Positions 36,900-47,642 of a stretch of 64,000 nt of DNA are shown here, piece after piece (the first letter of the stretch is position 1; each line of letters opens with the position of its first letter). The notes below the pieces were generated by a model that was given only the letters and a program-made list of their open reading frames with translations, did no database searches and had not been told where the DNA came from. Source of the DNA: Neurospora crassa OR74A (Eukaryota > Ascomycota > Sordariomycetes > Sordariales > Sordariaceae); assembly GCF_000182925.2 (NCBI RefSeq), contig NC_026501.1, forward strand, positions 3,947,917 through 4,011,916. Direction: 5' to 3'. The position numbers were made by a program, and so were the translations under genes.

Positions 36900-38297
36900 G
36901 AGAAATCCTTAAGATAGTTTATTTTAATTAGAGCGTCGCTATTAGTCTTAAGTATAGAGGTAATTTCATTATAAAAGCTTTACTTATAATATTACTTTTT
37001 AAATAAATAGTACTATTTGAGCCCAAAGATAAGTATTGCGTTTGGGTTAGTAGGAGTATTATTGTAGGCTTTAGGGTATTGGAGCTATATCTGCTTTGCT
37101 TTCTCTTATAAAAGTTCAACTATAGTACTTAGACTACGAATTTCGAGCTCTAATTGCACACGAAAGAATATTATTCTAAAAACTAGCCAATTACTATTCT
37201 TTGGGTGAATTTTCTTGAAATATTATAAGGAGGAATCAATATTTACGAGATAGGTAGGGTTTTTATTCTTATTAAAATAGTAAAATATAATATAGTTTGG
37301 TAGTAATACATTTTACTTTCTTTGAATTTATTAAGTCAATTGAGTAAGACTTAAGCGGTAAGGCTAGTTGTTTGCCTATTTAAAATTTAAAACGCTACTC
37401 CTAAGTAAGGGTATTATAATATTAGGTAATTATAGTCAGTATTGTTGCGTAGAGTAATTTAATTGCTAATAAAATGTATAAGGTTGATAGTTGTTTATAA
37501 ATAGAAAGGGTAAAATGAAGGGATGTACTAGTATGAGGGTAAAAGAGTAAAGGGGGGAAAGAATAAGGAGAATCCTTTAGAAATTGGGCAGCTAGCTATA
37601 CTATTTGGAGGGTTTCTAGTACCCCTAACAGCTCTAATAAGGGGTATTAGGTACATTTGACACCCCTTATTAGCTCCCTCGAGGGGTCCCTGGCAATTGT
37701 AAATTTATATAGCGAGCCGGCTAACGGCTAGCACTTAGCAGCTAGTAGGTATACTATACTAAAATAATACATATAGTGAAATTCCTAGTATTTGTTAAGT
37801 ATTTGCATTTATTAGGTCTAGCATTTACGAGGCACATTACTATAAATAGAAGTGTCCGGTGAGTGGGATTCATTAGTAAATCCAATATATACCCCACGGG
37901 CACTAAACTCCTAGTTGTAGGTCCTTCTACAAGTTAATACTAGTTTGTTTGTTAGTTTGGTTCTTTAGCTATACGTTGAATAGGAGAAATTGTTTAAAGC
38001 TTCTATTAGCCTTTAAAGAGAGAAAAGGGCCTCTGTTGGAAGCGTTATATAATAATAGCCAGGGTGGAAAATGCTATGGAAGCCTTCTTATACCCCTCTT
38101 TGTCTCATTTAGGACCTCCAAGACTGGAAGATATGAGAGAGTAGTCCCCTTTTAGTACCTGTCTGAATGAGGTTCAAACGTTTTTCCTACCCTCGACATT
38201 TGGTAGCTGGCTCTAGAGTAGAAATTGGCTTTTTTTTAGTACTAAACCTACAAACACACTAAAGTTAGATTGTACAATTCAATTCTAAATCAAATAT
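36900..38297. repeat. AT-rich degraded repeat with a hairpin
   Basis: No gene. There is an 11 bp perfect inverted repeat, TAATAAGGGGT / ACCCCTTATTA, at 37635-37645 and 37662-37672. The partner of the 35.29 kb inverted repeat is at about 37825-37846. Minor frames (36928-37119 minus, 37949-38155 plus) have no recognised product. Confidence 0.45.
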
Positions 38298-38738
38298 TGA
38301 AAAAGTTTAATTGTACGGTCAATATTATCTATCCGTACGGTAATGAAAAATAGACTTTCATATTCTTTTTCTAACTTAATAGAGTTTAGTATTAACTTAC
38401 CAAAATGCATTATATTTTTTCTGATCTTTTACTCTATCTAACACTCTTTTTGGAGTGACCAGACCTACCTAGTAGCCCTAGGAAACTCTCAAAGAAGATA
38501 GCTATTATAAATAAATAATTAATAAGATTTTAGATGAAAAAGGCTTAAGGGGTAGTTTTTCCATGATGCTTAGGGATATAGATTTGGTACCTACCTTAAA
38601 AAATTCCTCAAAAATGAACGAATAGTTTGGTGCCACTTTCAGTTTCATTAGTCTCCGTTTTACTAAGTTATACTTAATAAAGCAAAAGTAGACCACCGTA
38701 CGGATAGACAATATTAACTGTACGATTAGACTTTCTCC
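38298..38738. mobile_element. MITE-like element, ~440 bp, with 38-40 bp terminal inverted repeats
   Basis: 38303-38340 (AAGTTTAATTGTACGGTCAA ... TCCGTACGG) is the inverse of 38696-38733 with only a few differences. The interior is AT-rich and non-coding. It lies 367 bp upstream of the NOC1 start codon. No clear target duplication was found. Confidence 0.7.
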
Positions 38739-39104
38739 AAATATTACCCAGCGTAGGACTTAACACTTTTAGCACTATTTCAGGCTTGCATCGCCAAACT
38801 CCACCGAATGAAACTTGATAAGAAAAAGTGTCAATCGAAGTACCGCGCCAATGATGAACCAGCCGAGGTTTGGAGAGTACTGCATAGTACATAGAGATTT
38901 GTCAGTGTACTGTGTACATCTGTACCTCCACTTGCTCCACTCTTCCTGCAAGACGCACGAGGGTCCGCTAGGTGCATGATCCAAGCATTTTTTTTTCCAA
39001 CCCTTCCTCGTAGATGGTTTATTTTGCATCACCAACAGCCAACCTCGAGACACATTGTGCCGGCCCGCTGTCCATTGATTTCGGCAACGACGGATTTAGG
39101 AGAT

Positions 39105-42100
39105 ATGGGCTCATCCAAGTCACCGAGGCAAAGAAAGAGGAAAGGCATGGGGCCGGCTTTCGACGAAGCAGCAGCACTTGCTCAACTGACCGAAAAGATC
39201 GACCAAACTCTCGCTGGCGTCGGCACTGACCAACACGCGTCACCAAATCGCAAGAGACCGAACACCACAGCTGATGATCGAGATGCAAAGAGGCGCCAGA
39301 AATCTCTACTGGGCACTGAAGAAGGACAAGAGGACCGTTCCAGCAAAGACCAGTCCCACAATGCAACAAAGGAGGTTCTGCTGGAGGAAATTTTGGCCTT
39401 GGGCGGAGACGAGGATGATCTTGAGCTTGTCGCCAATGTTGATTCCGACAATGAAGAGGGACCTGGCATGAAATCTGCGTCGGCGCCCGAAAAATCCCTG
39501 GATAAGTCATTTCATGAGGAACTGACAAAGTTCGCCTTGAGCCTGGGCTTCCAGAACATACCCCGCGAGGATGACCTTGAAAGCGTGTCGTCTGAAAACC
39601 CCGTCGACGAGGAACAAGACGAAGAAGACGACGAAGAAGAGGACGACGACGCGGAACAAACAAAACAGGATGACAGCCAGGATCAGGAACAGCCTCTAGC
39701 CATTTCTGCCACAGTAAAAAGTGAGAGCACAACTACGACCGCCCAAGACACCCTGCGCGGGAAGAAAGGCAAGAACAAGCTGGTTAGTTCGACGCTCTCG
39801 CTGCCGCAGACTTACCTGGCGGTATGCTAACTTGAGTAGGGTTTTGAGCCCAGACCTGACTGGCATGCTCTCGACCTCGAGGGCCTACCTGCCTTCACAC
39901 CATCTGCCGACGTTAGGCAATATTCTTCAGCGATTGCCAACCTCAAAGCTTACGCGGACGCTCTCTTGAAGGAGGACGCGGCAAGATACAACGCCCTCCA
40001 GGCCTCCAGCTCCACTCAGAAGTTCATGTCGACCATTATGTCTTCCGGCACCTTATCCGACAAGGTATCTGCCTTAACCTTGTCGATACAAGAGTCTCCT
40101 CTCCACAACCAGAAAGCCTTTGAAACCCTGATCGGGTTGGCCGGCAAGAAAAGCCGTAGTCAGGCACTCGCTGCCCTGGGCGCTCTAGTGGATCTGCTGG
40201 GCAATGGCACAGTTCTGCCAAGTAATCGCCGGCTTCGTCCGTTCAACATGCAACCCGCCTTGCTGGCCGCTTTACAAGATCAAGCTGTGCTGCATTGGGT
40301 TCAGGGCCAGAAGCTCCCAGCCAAGCTAACTGATTCTTACCTGATGATGTGGGCATACGAGGATTGGCTCAAAGCAGCGTATTTTCGCATTGTCCAGCTC
40401 CTCGAAATCTGGTCGACTGATCAGATTGAGCATTCGAGAATGCGCGCGCTGGAATTTGTTTTCACATTGCTCCGGGACAAGCCGGAACAAGAGGCCAATT
40501 TGTTGCGACTTCTTGTTAACAAACTCGGTGATCGCGAACGGAAAATTGCATCTCGGGCGTCATACCTCCTCTTGCAGTTGCTCAACATTCACCCTGCGAT
40601 GAAAAGCATTGTCATCAGCACGGTAGAGCAAGAGGTTTTGCTCAAGCCAGGCCAAGGTCTGCGCACCAAATACTACGCCATCATCACCCTGAATCAAACC
40701 ATCTTGAGCACCAAAGAGCCCGCTATAGCCAACACGCTACTCCGAATCTACTTCGAGGCTTTCCTTTCCCTCCTCAAAACTGGCTCATTGGGAAACCTGG
40801 AAGCGCTAAATTCCGAGGACAAATCTGGCGGCAGCAACAGGAAAGCTAAGAAGGGCAAGCGAAATCACACCGAGGCTTCTGCCAACGAGCAGGATACGAC
40901 ACAAAAACTCGTATCCGCACTGCTTACTGGTGTCAATCGTGCGGTACCCTTCACTACCGCCGACGATGAGACCATGGAAAAACATCTCGATACCTTGTTT
41001 CGCATCACGCACTCGTCGAACTTCAACACCAGCGTGCAAGCACTCATGCTCATTCAACAGCTCGCCGTGACCAAACATCTCGCTGTTGACCGATTTTATC
41101 GGACATTGTACGAATCATTATTGGATCCCAGACTCATCACGTCATCGAAGCAAGCATTGTACATGAATCTACTTTTTCGAGCCCTGAAGAATGATGCCGA
41201 CGTGCGGAGAGTGAAGGCTTTTGTCAAGAGATTGGTTCAGGTGCTTAACCTGCATCAGCCGTCCTTCGCATGCGGGGTGCTATATCTGATTTCCGAGCTG
41301 GAGAACATGTTTCCTGACCTTCATTCGTTGCTTACTGTTCCCGAGGAGAATGAAGATGATGGCGTGGAGGCTTACAAGGATGTCAATGATGATGCGGCTC
41401 TGCAGCGCAGTCTCTTGCGTGAAGACGCACCAACTTCCCGTCGTGCCACAGGATATGATGGACGAAAGAGAAATCCCGAGCATAGCAATGCGCACAGAAG
41501 CTGCTTGTGGGAATTGGTAAGTGCCTATTTGAACTCTGATTGCATGTGAAACCAGTTTACTAACCTCAAAACCACCAGGCTCCTCTTCTATCTCATTTCC
41601 ATCCATCCGTACACGTTTATGCCAGTAACCTTCTCGTCCGTCAAAAGGGCCTGCCGAAGCCGGATTTGGCCAACCACAGCCTCATGCATTTCCTGGACAA
41701 GTTTGTCTACCGCAACCCCAAGATTACCGAGACCAAGCGCGGAAGCTCAATCATGCAGCCGGTCCTCGCTACTGGTGGCGCCTCCCAAACTGTCGTGTCC
41801 AGCAAAGATGGCGCCAAGAAGCAGCCTTCCGTCAACTCGGCCTCATTTTGGAATCTCAAACCAGGTCAGGTTTCCGCCGAAGATGTTTTCTTCCATGAGT
41901 ATTTTGCTCGCATCGGCAAGCCTGGAGACATGGCAAAGAGCAAGAAAGCATCCAAGGAGAACAGTGGTCTGGACGGCGAAGAACAAGAGGAAGAAGGCGA
42001 AGACGAGATCTGGGAAGCATTGGTCAATTCTCGACCCGAGGTTGAGGGTGAGCTGGATGAAGACGAATCCGACCTCGGAATGGATGGATATGACGACTCA

Positions 42101-42376
42101 GACGAGGAGATGGACACTGTCGGCTTTGATATGGATGGCCCTCGCGAGGACTTCGAGGGATCTGACAGTGATGTGCCCTTTGAAGGCATTTTTGATGATT
42201 CGGATGACTCGGAAGAGGAAGCGGTGGTGGATGAGAGCGCTGGCGAGGAGGATGCTTCGACGGCAAAGAAGAAGGGCAGACTTAGCAGGAAGGAGATGAG
42301 GGGTCTGCCAACATTTGCCTCGGCCGATGATTACGCTGAGATGCTGGCTGGTGAGGATGGCATGGCCGACGATTAG
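39105..42376 (+). CDS. MAK21: Ribosome biogenesis protein Noc1/Mak21 (CBF domain)
   Basis: Nucleolar factor of the Noc1-Noc2 complex that helps assemble and export 60S pre-ribosomes. Exons 39105-39782, 39840-41516 and 41579-42376 (introns 57 and 62 bp, with CTAAC branch sites near 39827 and 41559) give 1050 aa; the yeast protein is of similar size. Residues 1-226 are charged, with a basic R-Q-R-K-R-K-G near the start and an acidic run at about 168-187. F-E-P-R-P-D-W-H follows the first intron (228-235), as is typical of the family. A helical-repeat region leads to the CBF domain at about 600-800, which spans the second intron (L-W-E-L|A-P-L-L-S-H-F-H-P-S-V). The C-terminus (~880-1035) is strongly acidic. 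The ATG at 39105 lies just before M-G-S-S-K-S-P-R; an upstream in-frame ATG (38976) gives an implausible leader. Confidence 0.95.
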
Positions 42377-43456
42377 TGCAGTTGGGCAAAGCGTTTCGAT
42401 TTGTGGGCGAAAAGCTAGTTAGCCTGTAGCTCTCGTAACCTGGTTGGCTAAAGATCCTTCCCCTGTTGACTATGGTGAGATGGGTAAGTCCAACCCGTGG
42501 ATTGACGTTGTACACACAGTGCCCACGAAGCTTTGGCTTTGGTGGTTGGTGTCAGATACCTGACAGGGAGGTAAAACTTTTGCTCGCAACCGCAGGACAT
42601 TCGCCTACATGCCCTACCAAAGATGTTTGTTCGCCTCCTTGCTCAAGAAGGCAATGATTCCAGTATTTGCTACAATGACTGGAGTAGCCATGATGTTTCT
42701 GATGCTTGCTCGTGATAGAATGCTACTACATTTACTGCTACGTAGCGTACATACCTCATGGATACGTACCTATTCAGATTGTTTACACATCAGCTGGCTG
42801 GCCAACCACGCAGGGACATGTGACAAGGGGTATGCGGTGGGGAAAGCGGAGAACATTAGCGGTCATCGGATTTAAGATGTGAAGAGGTTAGTCGTGGCGG
42901 GTCTCTTGGCAGTGTACCGGACAGTACCCGGCGTGGATATTTCAACGATTCAACCCAAGTCGGCGATGATGACGATGATCCGAAAGGGGGGTGTGTCGCA
43001 AGTCTTCATCTTCCAGCCCATGAAAGCTTTGGCCCTGACCCTTCTGTCAAGATACCTTCTACACCATTCGCGCCCAACTACACGTACTTCTACAGTAGCC
43101 GTTGCACAGCTGTGAAGAGCTCTCGCATTATAGCCGCTGCTGCTGCTTCGATCCCATAACTTCACCGTTTGGCCCATTCCGCAGATATTGGATCTGGGCA
43201 GGGAGCTGCGCAAAGGTGGGCCCCATTTTCTCCGTTGCCCCGCTACACGCACGCATCGCGAACTCAGCTCCTGACCCTTTTCAGGGCCGTTTTGTTGGGT
43301 ACATCTACGGATTGCATAGGGCCTGACAAACCCATATATTGGTACGCATTGGAGATCTGTGGCAGCCCAGTATCATCGGATGCTCGACGCTGCTGTATCC
43401 TAGGTTATAGACTGGCCGCTGGTCTGGAAAAAGACAGGTTCCCAAACTGCAGCATC
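42377..43456. other. Intergenic: MAK21 3' end and thioesterase 5' region
   Basis: About 1.1 kb, GC-balanced. Several short frames occur on both strands but none has domain content or codon pattern like a gene. No RNA gene or repeat was recognised. Confidence 0.6.
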
Positions 43457-44503
43457 ATGTCCTCTCGGCTTGCATCTTGCCTCATACGCCGCCGTCCCGC
43501 TCAGTCTTCACGCTCGGTTCCGGCTGGTATACTCCGGACCACACCTTGCCGGCCGTATTCGTCTGCCAGTCACTTCAGTGAGCCGCCCACATCCCTTCTA
43601 TACCGTGCCCGGGCGTTATGCTTCTGCTGCTCTACCGGCCTTGCTGACTTATCGGCCGGCATGTTGCCGCCTTAGACCTGGCCACTGCCCCCGCATCGCC
43701 GGTTCGGCCTTTCTTCTTTCGGGCGATTCTGTCTACCCTCCGCTTTTCTTTCCGTGCTCTGTTTCTCACAACACTCGGCTTTGTGATCGCGGCCGCGCCT
43801 GCCTACGACACCATGGTTGCCATCACTTCACCGCCCAGCGACGCCGAAACCGTCTCTCTATTTACCCCCCCGGATGATGACGCTCAGGCCAAGGAGAACT
43901 TTATCAACTCGCATCCCCTGACCCTCTCCCTGAGGGCCAATCCCGACTTCATCGAGTCACGTCCACACATGAAGATTCCTGAGGCATGGCGAAAACGAAA
44001 TCTGACGGGTGGCGTCCTCATGGGTTCAGGAAAAGTGGTGGTTCCGCCCTTCAGCTTTTCCGAGAAGACAGGAAAGAACTTCGTGCAGATATCCCACGTT
44101 GGAACTGATCTGTGCGGTCACATGGGCGTTATCCATGGCGGTTTTCTGGCTACGATGCTCGATGAAGGTTTGGCCAGATGCTGCTTCCCCGTGTTGCCTT
44201 TCAACGTCGGCATGACGGCCAAGCTGGACATTAACTACAAAGCTCCCGCCGTGGCAGACCAGTATCTTGTCTTACGGGCCACCACCGTCAAGGTGGAAGG
44301 ACGAAAGGCTTGGGTGGAAGGCCACATCGAGACACTCCCGTCGAAGGAAGGAGAGGAGCCAACCGTATTGGTGACAGCAAGCGCTCTCTACATCTCCCCC
44401 AAGCAAGCAGCGGTACGTTGAAACCTCTCCAGGGCAGGTTTCGAGTCTATCAAGCTAATTCTGGAATGATCAGACAATGGCAAAAGTGTATCCTGTCAAG
44501 TAG
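43457..44503 (+). CDS. Hotdog-fold (4HBT) thioesterase family protein, membrane-anchored, probably mitochondrial
   Basis: Expected to hydrolyse acyl-CoA or similar thioesters; the substrate is unknown. Exons 43457-43577, 43676-44412 and 44474-44503 (introns 98 and 61 bp) give 295 aa. Residues 1-41 are Arg/Ser-rich and look like a mitochondrial presequence (M-S-S-R-L-A-S-C-L-I-R-R-R). A membrane segment follows at about 68-84 (A-L-F-L-T-T-L-G-F-V-I-A-A-A-P-A). The hotdog domain holds H-M-G-V-I-H-G-G-F-L-A-T-M-L-D-E-G-L (about 189-206); H-G-G and the following D-E are the usual active-site area. The last exon codes only T-M-A-K-V-Y-P-V-K, chosen because the unspliced frame ends at once and this tail is common in fungal homologues. 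A shorter start, ATG 43813 with a good CACCATGG context, would drop the presequence and anchor. Confidence 0.85.
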
Positions 44504-45176
44504 AAGCTCATAGAGGACATGATGCCTGCAGCCTGTAATATAGTCCCTTCAGGAGCACCGGGCACGCAGGCTGTAGGACGTACAATTATCAAAGGAAGAG
44601 GAGTGGCCAGTCGACTGAATACTTTAATCGGGCTTGTTGGCCGCCGACACCTGGAGTTCCGGTACTACTTCGTAGACAAGGTGGGTGGAAGAGGCATACT
44701 AGACCCTCCTAGATCTCTAACACACATACAAACTCGCATGTTTATCAATGGGCGTCCGTAGACTGCCCGACCTGTATGCATCGTAGCCCCCTTTACCATC
44801 TGTAGACGGAGTGCCGAAAAGATGTCGATGTAGACCGGAGGTTGAAAGAACTGGGGTGTAACCTCGTCGATAAGCACGAGAGTACCTCGGTACTGCGGTA
44901 CTCGGCGCTGTCGGGCCCACTTTCTGTCACACAAAGGGCCGCTGAGAGCGATTGCGCAATACGTTAGCTAAACCAAGGAGGCGGGTCGATACATCCATCG
45001 GCGTTTACACCGGACCTAACATACTAAGTGGTAACAATAGCACAAAAAGAGTCATTCGCATCCTTGTTTCTCCATTCCTATTGCCCGTCTTTGCCTGTTG
45101 CGCGCGTCAAAGGACCTGCCCGAAATTCAGTCACAACCATCACAACTCTAGATCACAGTTGCCGCGAACAGTCACA
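44504..45176. other. Intergenic between thioesterase and APS kinase
   Basis: 673 bp of GC-balanced sequence. No gene, RNA or repeat was recognised. It should contain the APS kinase promoter, but I see no clear TATA box or sulfur-regulator site. Confidence 0.6.
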
Positions 45177-46010
45177 ATGGCGACGTAAGTCCAGATCCTC
45201 TCCTGCCCATTTATCCGCATATTGCTAGAATTGCGTGGCTTCCAGGACAGGTAGAGAGTCTGACTGACTGTCTGATTGACTCGTGGCTTATACAGTAACA
45301 TCACCTGGCATCCGTCGCTTTCGCGACATGAACGCAACCAGTTGCGTGGCCAGCGTGGTTTCACCATCTGGTTCACAGGCTTGTCCGCATCGGGAAAGTC
45401 GACGGTCGCAACCGCTCTTGAGCAGCATCTCTTGCACATCGGCCTGGCCGCTTACCGGCTGGATGGTGACAATGTGCGTTTCGGGCTGAATAAGGATCTT
45501 GGCTTCTCGGAAAAGGACCGCAATGAGAACATTCGGCGCATCGCAGAGGTATGTCCAATCCACCAGCTCCCAAGCTTTCTCCCCTTCACTCTTGTTTGCT
45601 TCTCGTGCTTACTCCCTTGGATTTTGCCCTTTCAGGTAGCCAAGCTTTTTGCCGACTCTGCCACAATTGCCCTGACCTCGTTTATTTCTCCTTACCGCGC
45701 CGACCGTCAGATCGCGCGTGACCTCCACGCAAATGCGACACAGGCTGGAGATGACGTGCTTCCATTCATCGAAGTATTCGTTGACGTTCCTCTTGCTGAG
45801 GCCGAAAAGAGAGATCCCAAGGGGCTGTACAAGAAGGCCCGCGCTGGGGAAATCAAGGACTTCACTGGCATTTCGGCGCCCTACGAGGCACCAGAGTCGC
45901 CTGAAATTACCATCAGGACAGACCTTCTAAGCGTGGAGGAGTGCGTCAAGAAGATTGTAGATTACCTGGCCGAGGCTGGTCTCATCAGCGGAACTAAGGA
46001 GACAAGATAA
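45177..46010 (+). CDS. MET14: Adenylylsulfate (APS) kinase
   Basis: Phosphorylates adenosine 5'-phosphosulfate at the 3' position with ATP to make PAPS, the second step of sulfate assimilation in the cytosol. Exons 45177-45184, 45296-45548 and 45636-46010 (introns 111 and 87 bp) give 211 aa, the normal fungal length. The first exon codes only M-A and part of T; the ATG is supported by the homologous start M-A-T-N-I-T-W-H. The P-loop G-L-S-A-S-G-K-S-T is at 31-39, L-D-G-D-N-V-R at 58-64 and S-F-I-S-P-Y-R at 102-108, where Ser105 is the conserved serine of the family. The second intron is 87 bp with no in-frame stop, so the genomic frame reads through it; the splice is required to join R-R-I-A-E to V-A-K-L-F-A-D. 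Convergent with VMA5, 275 bp apart. Confidence 0.97.
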
Positions 46011-46285
46011 GCTTGAACTGAACGAGGACACAATCACCCCACACCTGGGGACCCGTTTCAGTGTGCGTGAAAGCTGAATGAAGTCATTAACCGAAACCAC
46101 GAGTGGATGTGCTGTCCTTGTCGGGCGCTCTCAAGGGGAGAATACCTATCTAGTAATGCCTACTGTTGACAACGTATATGACACATGGTGCGTGAGAATC
46201 ACGCCCAAGTGCGCACATTTTACCATTCGCCGCCGCCGTCGTTGCTGTCGCCGCCACCGCACGGTTCTGAACTAAAACCTACCCA

Positions 46286-47642
46286 TCAAGGAAATTCAAA
46301 TTCATAATACACATAAGCCGTGTACTCGTTGGCATCGCCCGCGGAATAACCTGCCGCGGCCATTTCCGACGCTAAAGAGGCATCATCTTTAGTAAACCGC
46401 CCTCGTTTGTCTCTCCCGAAGGCATTTCCACCGAGGTACGAGTATGCCTTGTCCAAAGCAGTTTTGACTTTCTTGGCCTGCTTGGGGATGGTCTGCCACA
46501 GTGTCAGCGTAAGTCGCAGTGTCGTCATCCCTCATCGAAGCCCTACCTTGACAAGAGCACACACAAACTCCAGAGGCAGACCGTATCGCAGCACTGTCTC
46601 GACAAAAACACGTAAAGTCAAGACGTGTGCCCAGACCATGACGCTCTCACTCCAACCTGACCTTCCCATGTGCAAAGCTTCGCCCCAGACTTTTTTTTCT
46701 TCCCTGACCATGCGCTCAAGCTCGCGTTGCTCTTCTTCCTTTCCACCCTCGACGTACTTGTATTGACGGGGTGTCCACTTGTGTTCGCGACATTTGTGCA
46801 AAAAGTCGGCACTGGTTTTCTTGAAGGTTGTAACGGCAAATAGGATGAACTCGTCATCTTGCGCGATCTGAAGAGCCGACCTGGGTACAACCATTTCGGC
46901 AATGGTTTCGTAGCTCCGAAGGAAGTCTTTGCGTGCACTCAAAGGAACCACAATCAGGTGTGTTTCCAGGTATTCAGAGTCTTGAATAAGGACGTCAGGC
47001 TGGACTATGGGCGTAAGGGACTTGGTTGCAAGGTTACCACTGAAGAGCAGTCAGTGTCTTGCGGAGTAACCGAGAGACGGTGCAACATTGAGTGACTTAC
47101 GTCTGCTTTCTTTGCAAGGCAGATAAATTCGTCTTCACGGCATTATACTGGTTGAACTTGGCCTTAACATCGTTATCGATGTTCTGGATATCTTTCTGTA
47201 GATTCTCGATCAACTCGCCCAGGGGCTTTTCAGCGCGGTAGCGAACCTTGTTCCACTGGAAGGAGCAAATATAGCTGTCCGTGGGCTCTGGGCATTGTTA
47301 GCATCATCGACATAGCAATGGCGCCATTAGGTCTACGGAGGAGCAATGCTTACTATCGTTCACCATCTTTTGCTGCGATATCTTGTCTTCGTCCCCGTCA
47401 AGAATGCCTGCCAGGGAATCGGCCACTTTGGACACTACTGCCTCACAGATGGCGTTGAGCTTTGTCAGGTCATCGGCATGCTGCACCAAGGCATCAAGTG
47501 TACCGATTTTGAAGGAGGGTATGGAGAACTCGAGTATGTCACCATTGTCCTGACCAATGGTGGAGGTGAGCTCGGAGAGGGGCTCGTCGTCGAAGATGCG
47601 GACAGGAAGAGAGACGAGCGAGTAGCGAGTTGTCGGTGCCAT
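46286..47642 (-). CDS. VMA5: V-type proton ATPase subunit C
   Basis: Peripheral-stalk subunit that links the V1 and Vo sectors of the vacuolar proton pump and governs their reversible assembly. Exons 47642-47354, 47287-47101, 47039-46547 and 46492-46286 (introns 66, 61 and 54 bp) give 391 aa, against 392 in yeast. Recognisable segments: P-S-F-K-I-G-T-L-D-A-L-V-Q near residues 42-54, F-Q-W-N-K-V-R-Y-R after the first intron, Y-N-A-V-K-T-N-L before the second, D-D-E-F-I-L-F-A-V-T-x-F-K-K and the C-terminal S-Y-L-G-G-N-A-F-G-R. The ATG at 47642 starts M-A-P-T-T-R-Y-S-L-V-S-L-P. Antisense frames of over 150 codons across this gene are shadows. Confidence 0.97.

Noticed and set aside
38976-39104. 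Longer N-terminus for MAK21 from an upstream in-frame ATG
   Set aside because: The leader is hydrophobic and unlike the family, which starts with a short basic segment as at 39105.
39019-39732. 237-codon minus-strand frame
   Set aside because: Antisense shadow of the biased-composition first exon of MAK21; no domain.
42377-43456. Search for tRNA or other RNA genes in the intergenic regions
   Set aside because: No cloverleaf with matching A and B boxes could be assembled by eye here or in the other spacers.
39105-47642. A metabolic gene cluster linking thioesterase, APS kinase and neighbours
   Set aside because: The gene functions are unrelated housekeeping roles on both strands with separate promoters; no synthase, tailoring enzyme or transporter is present.
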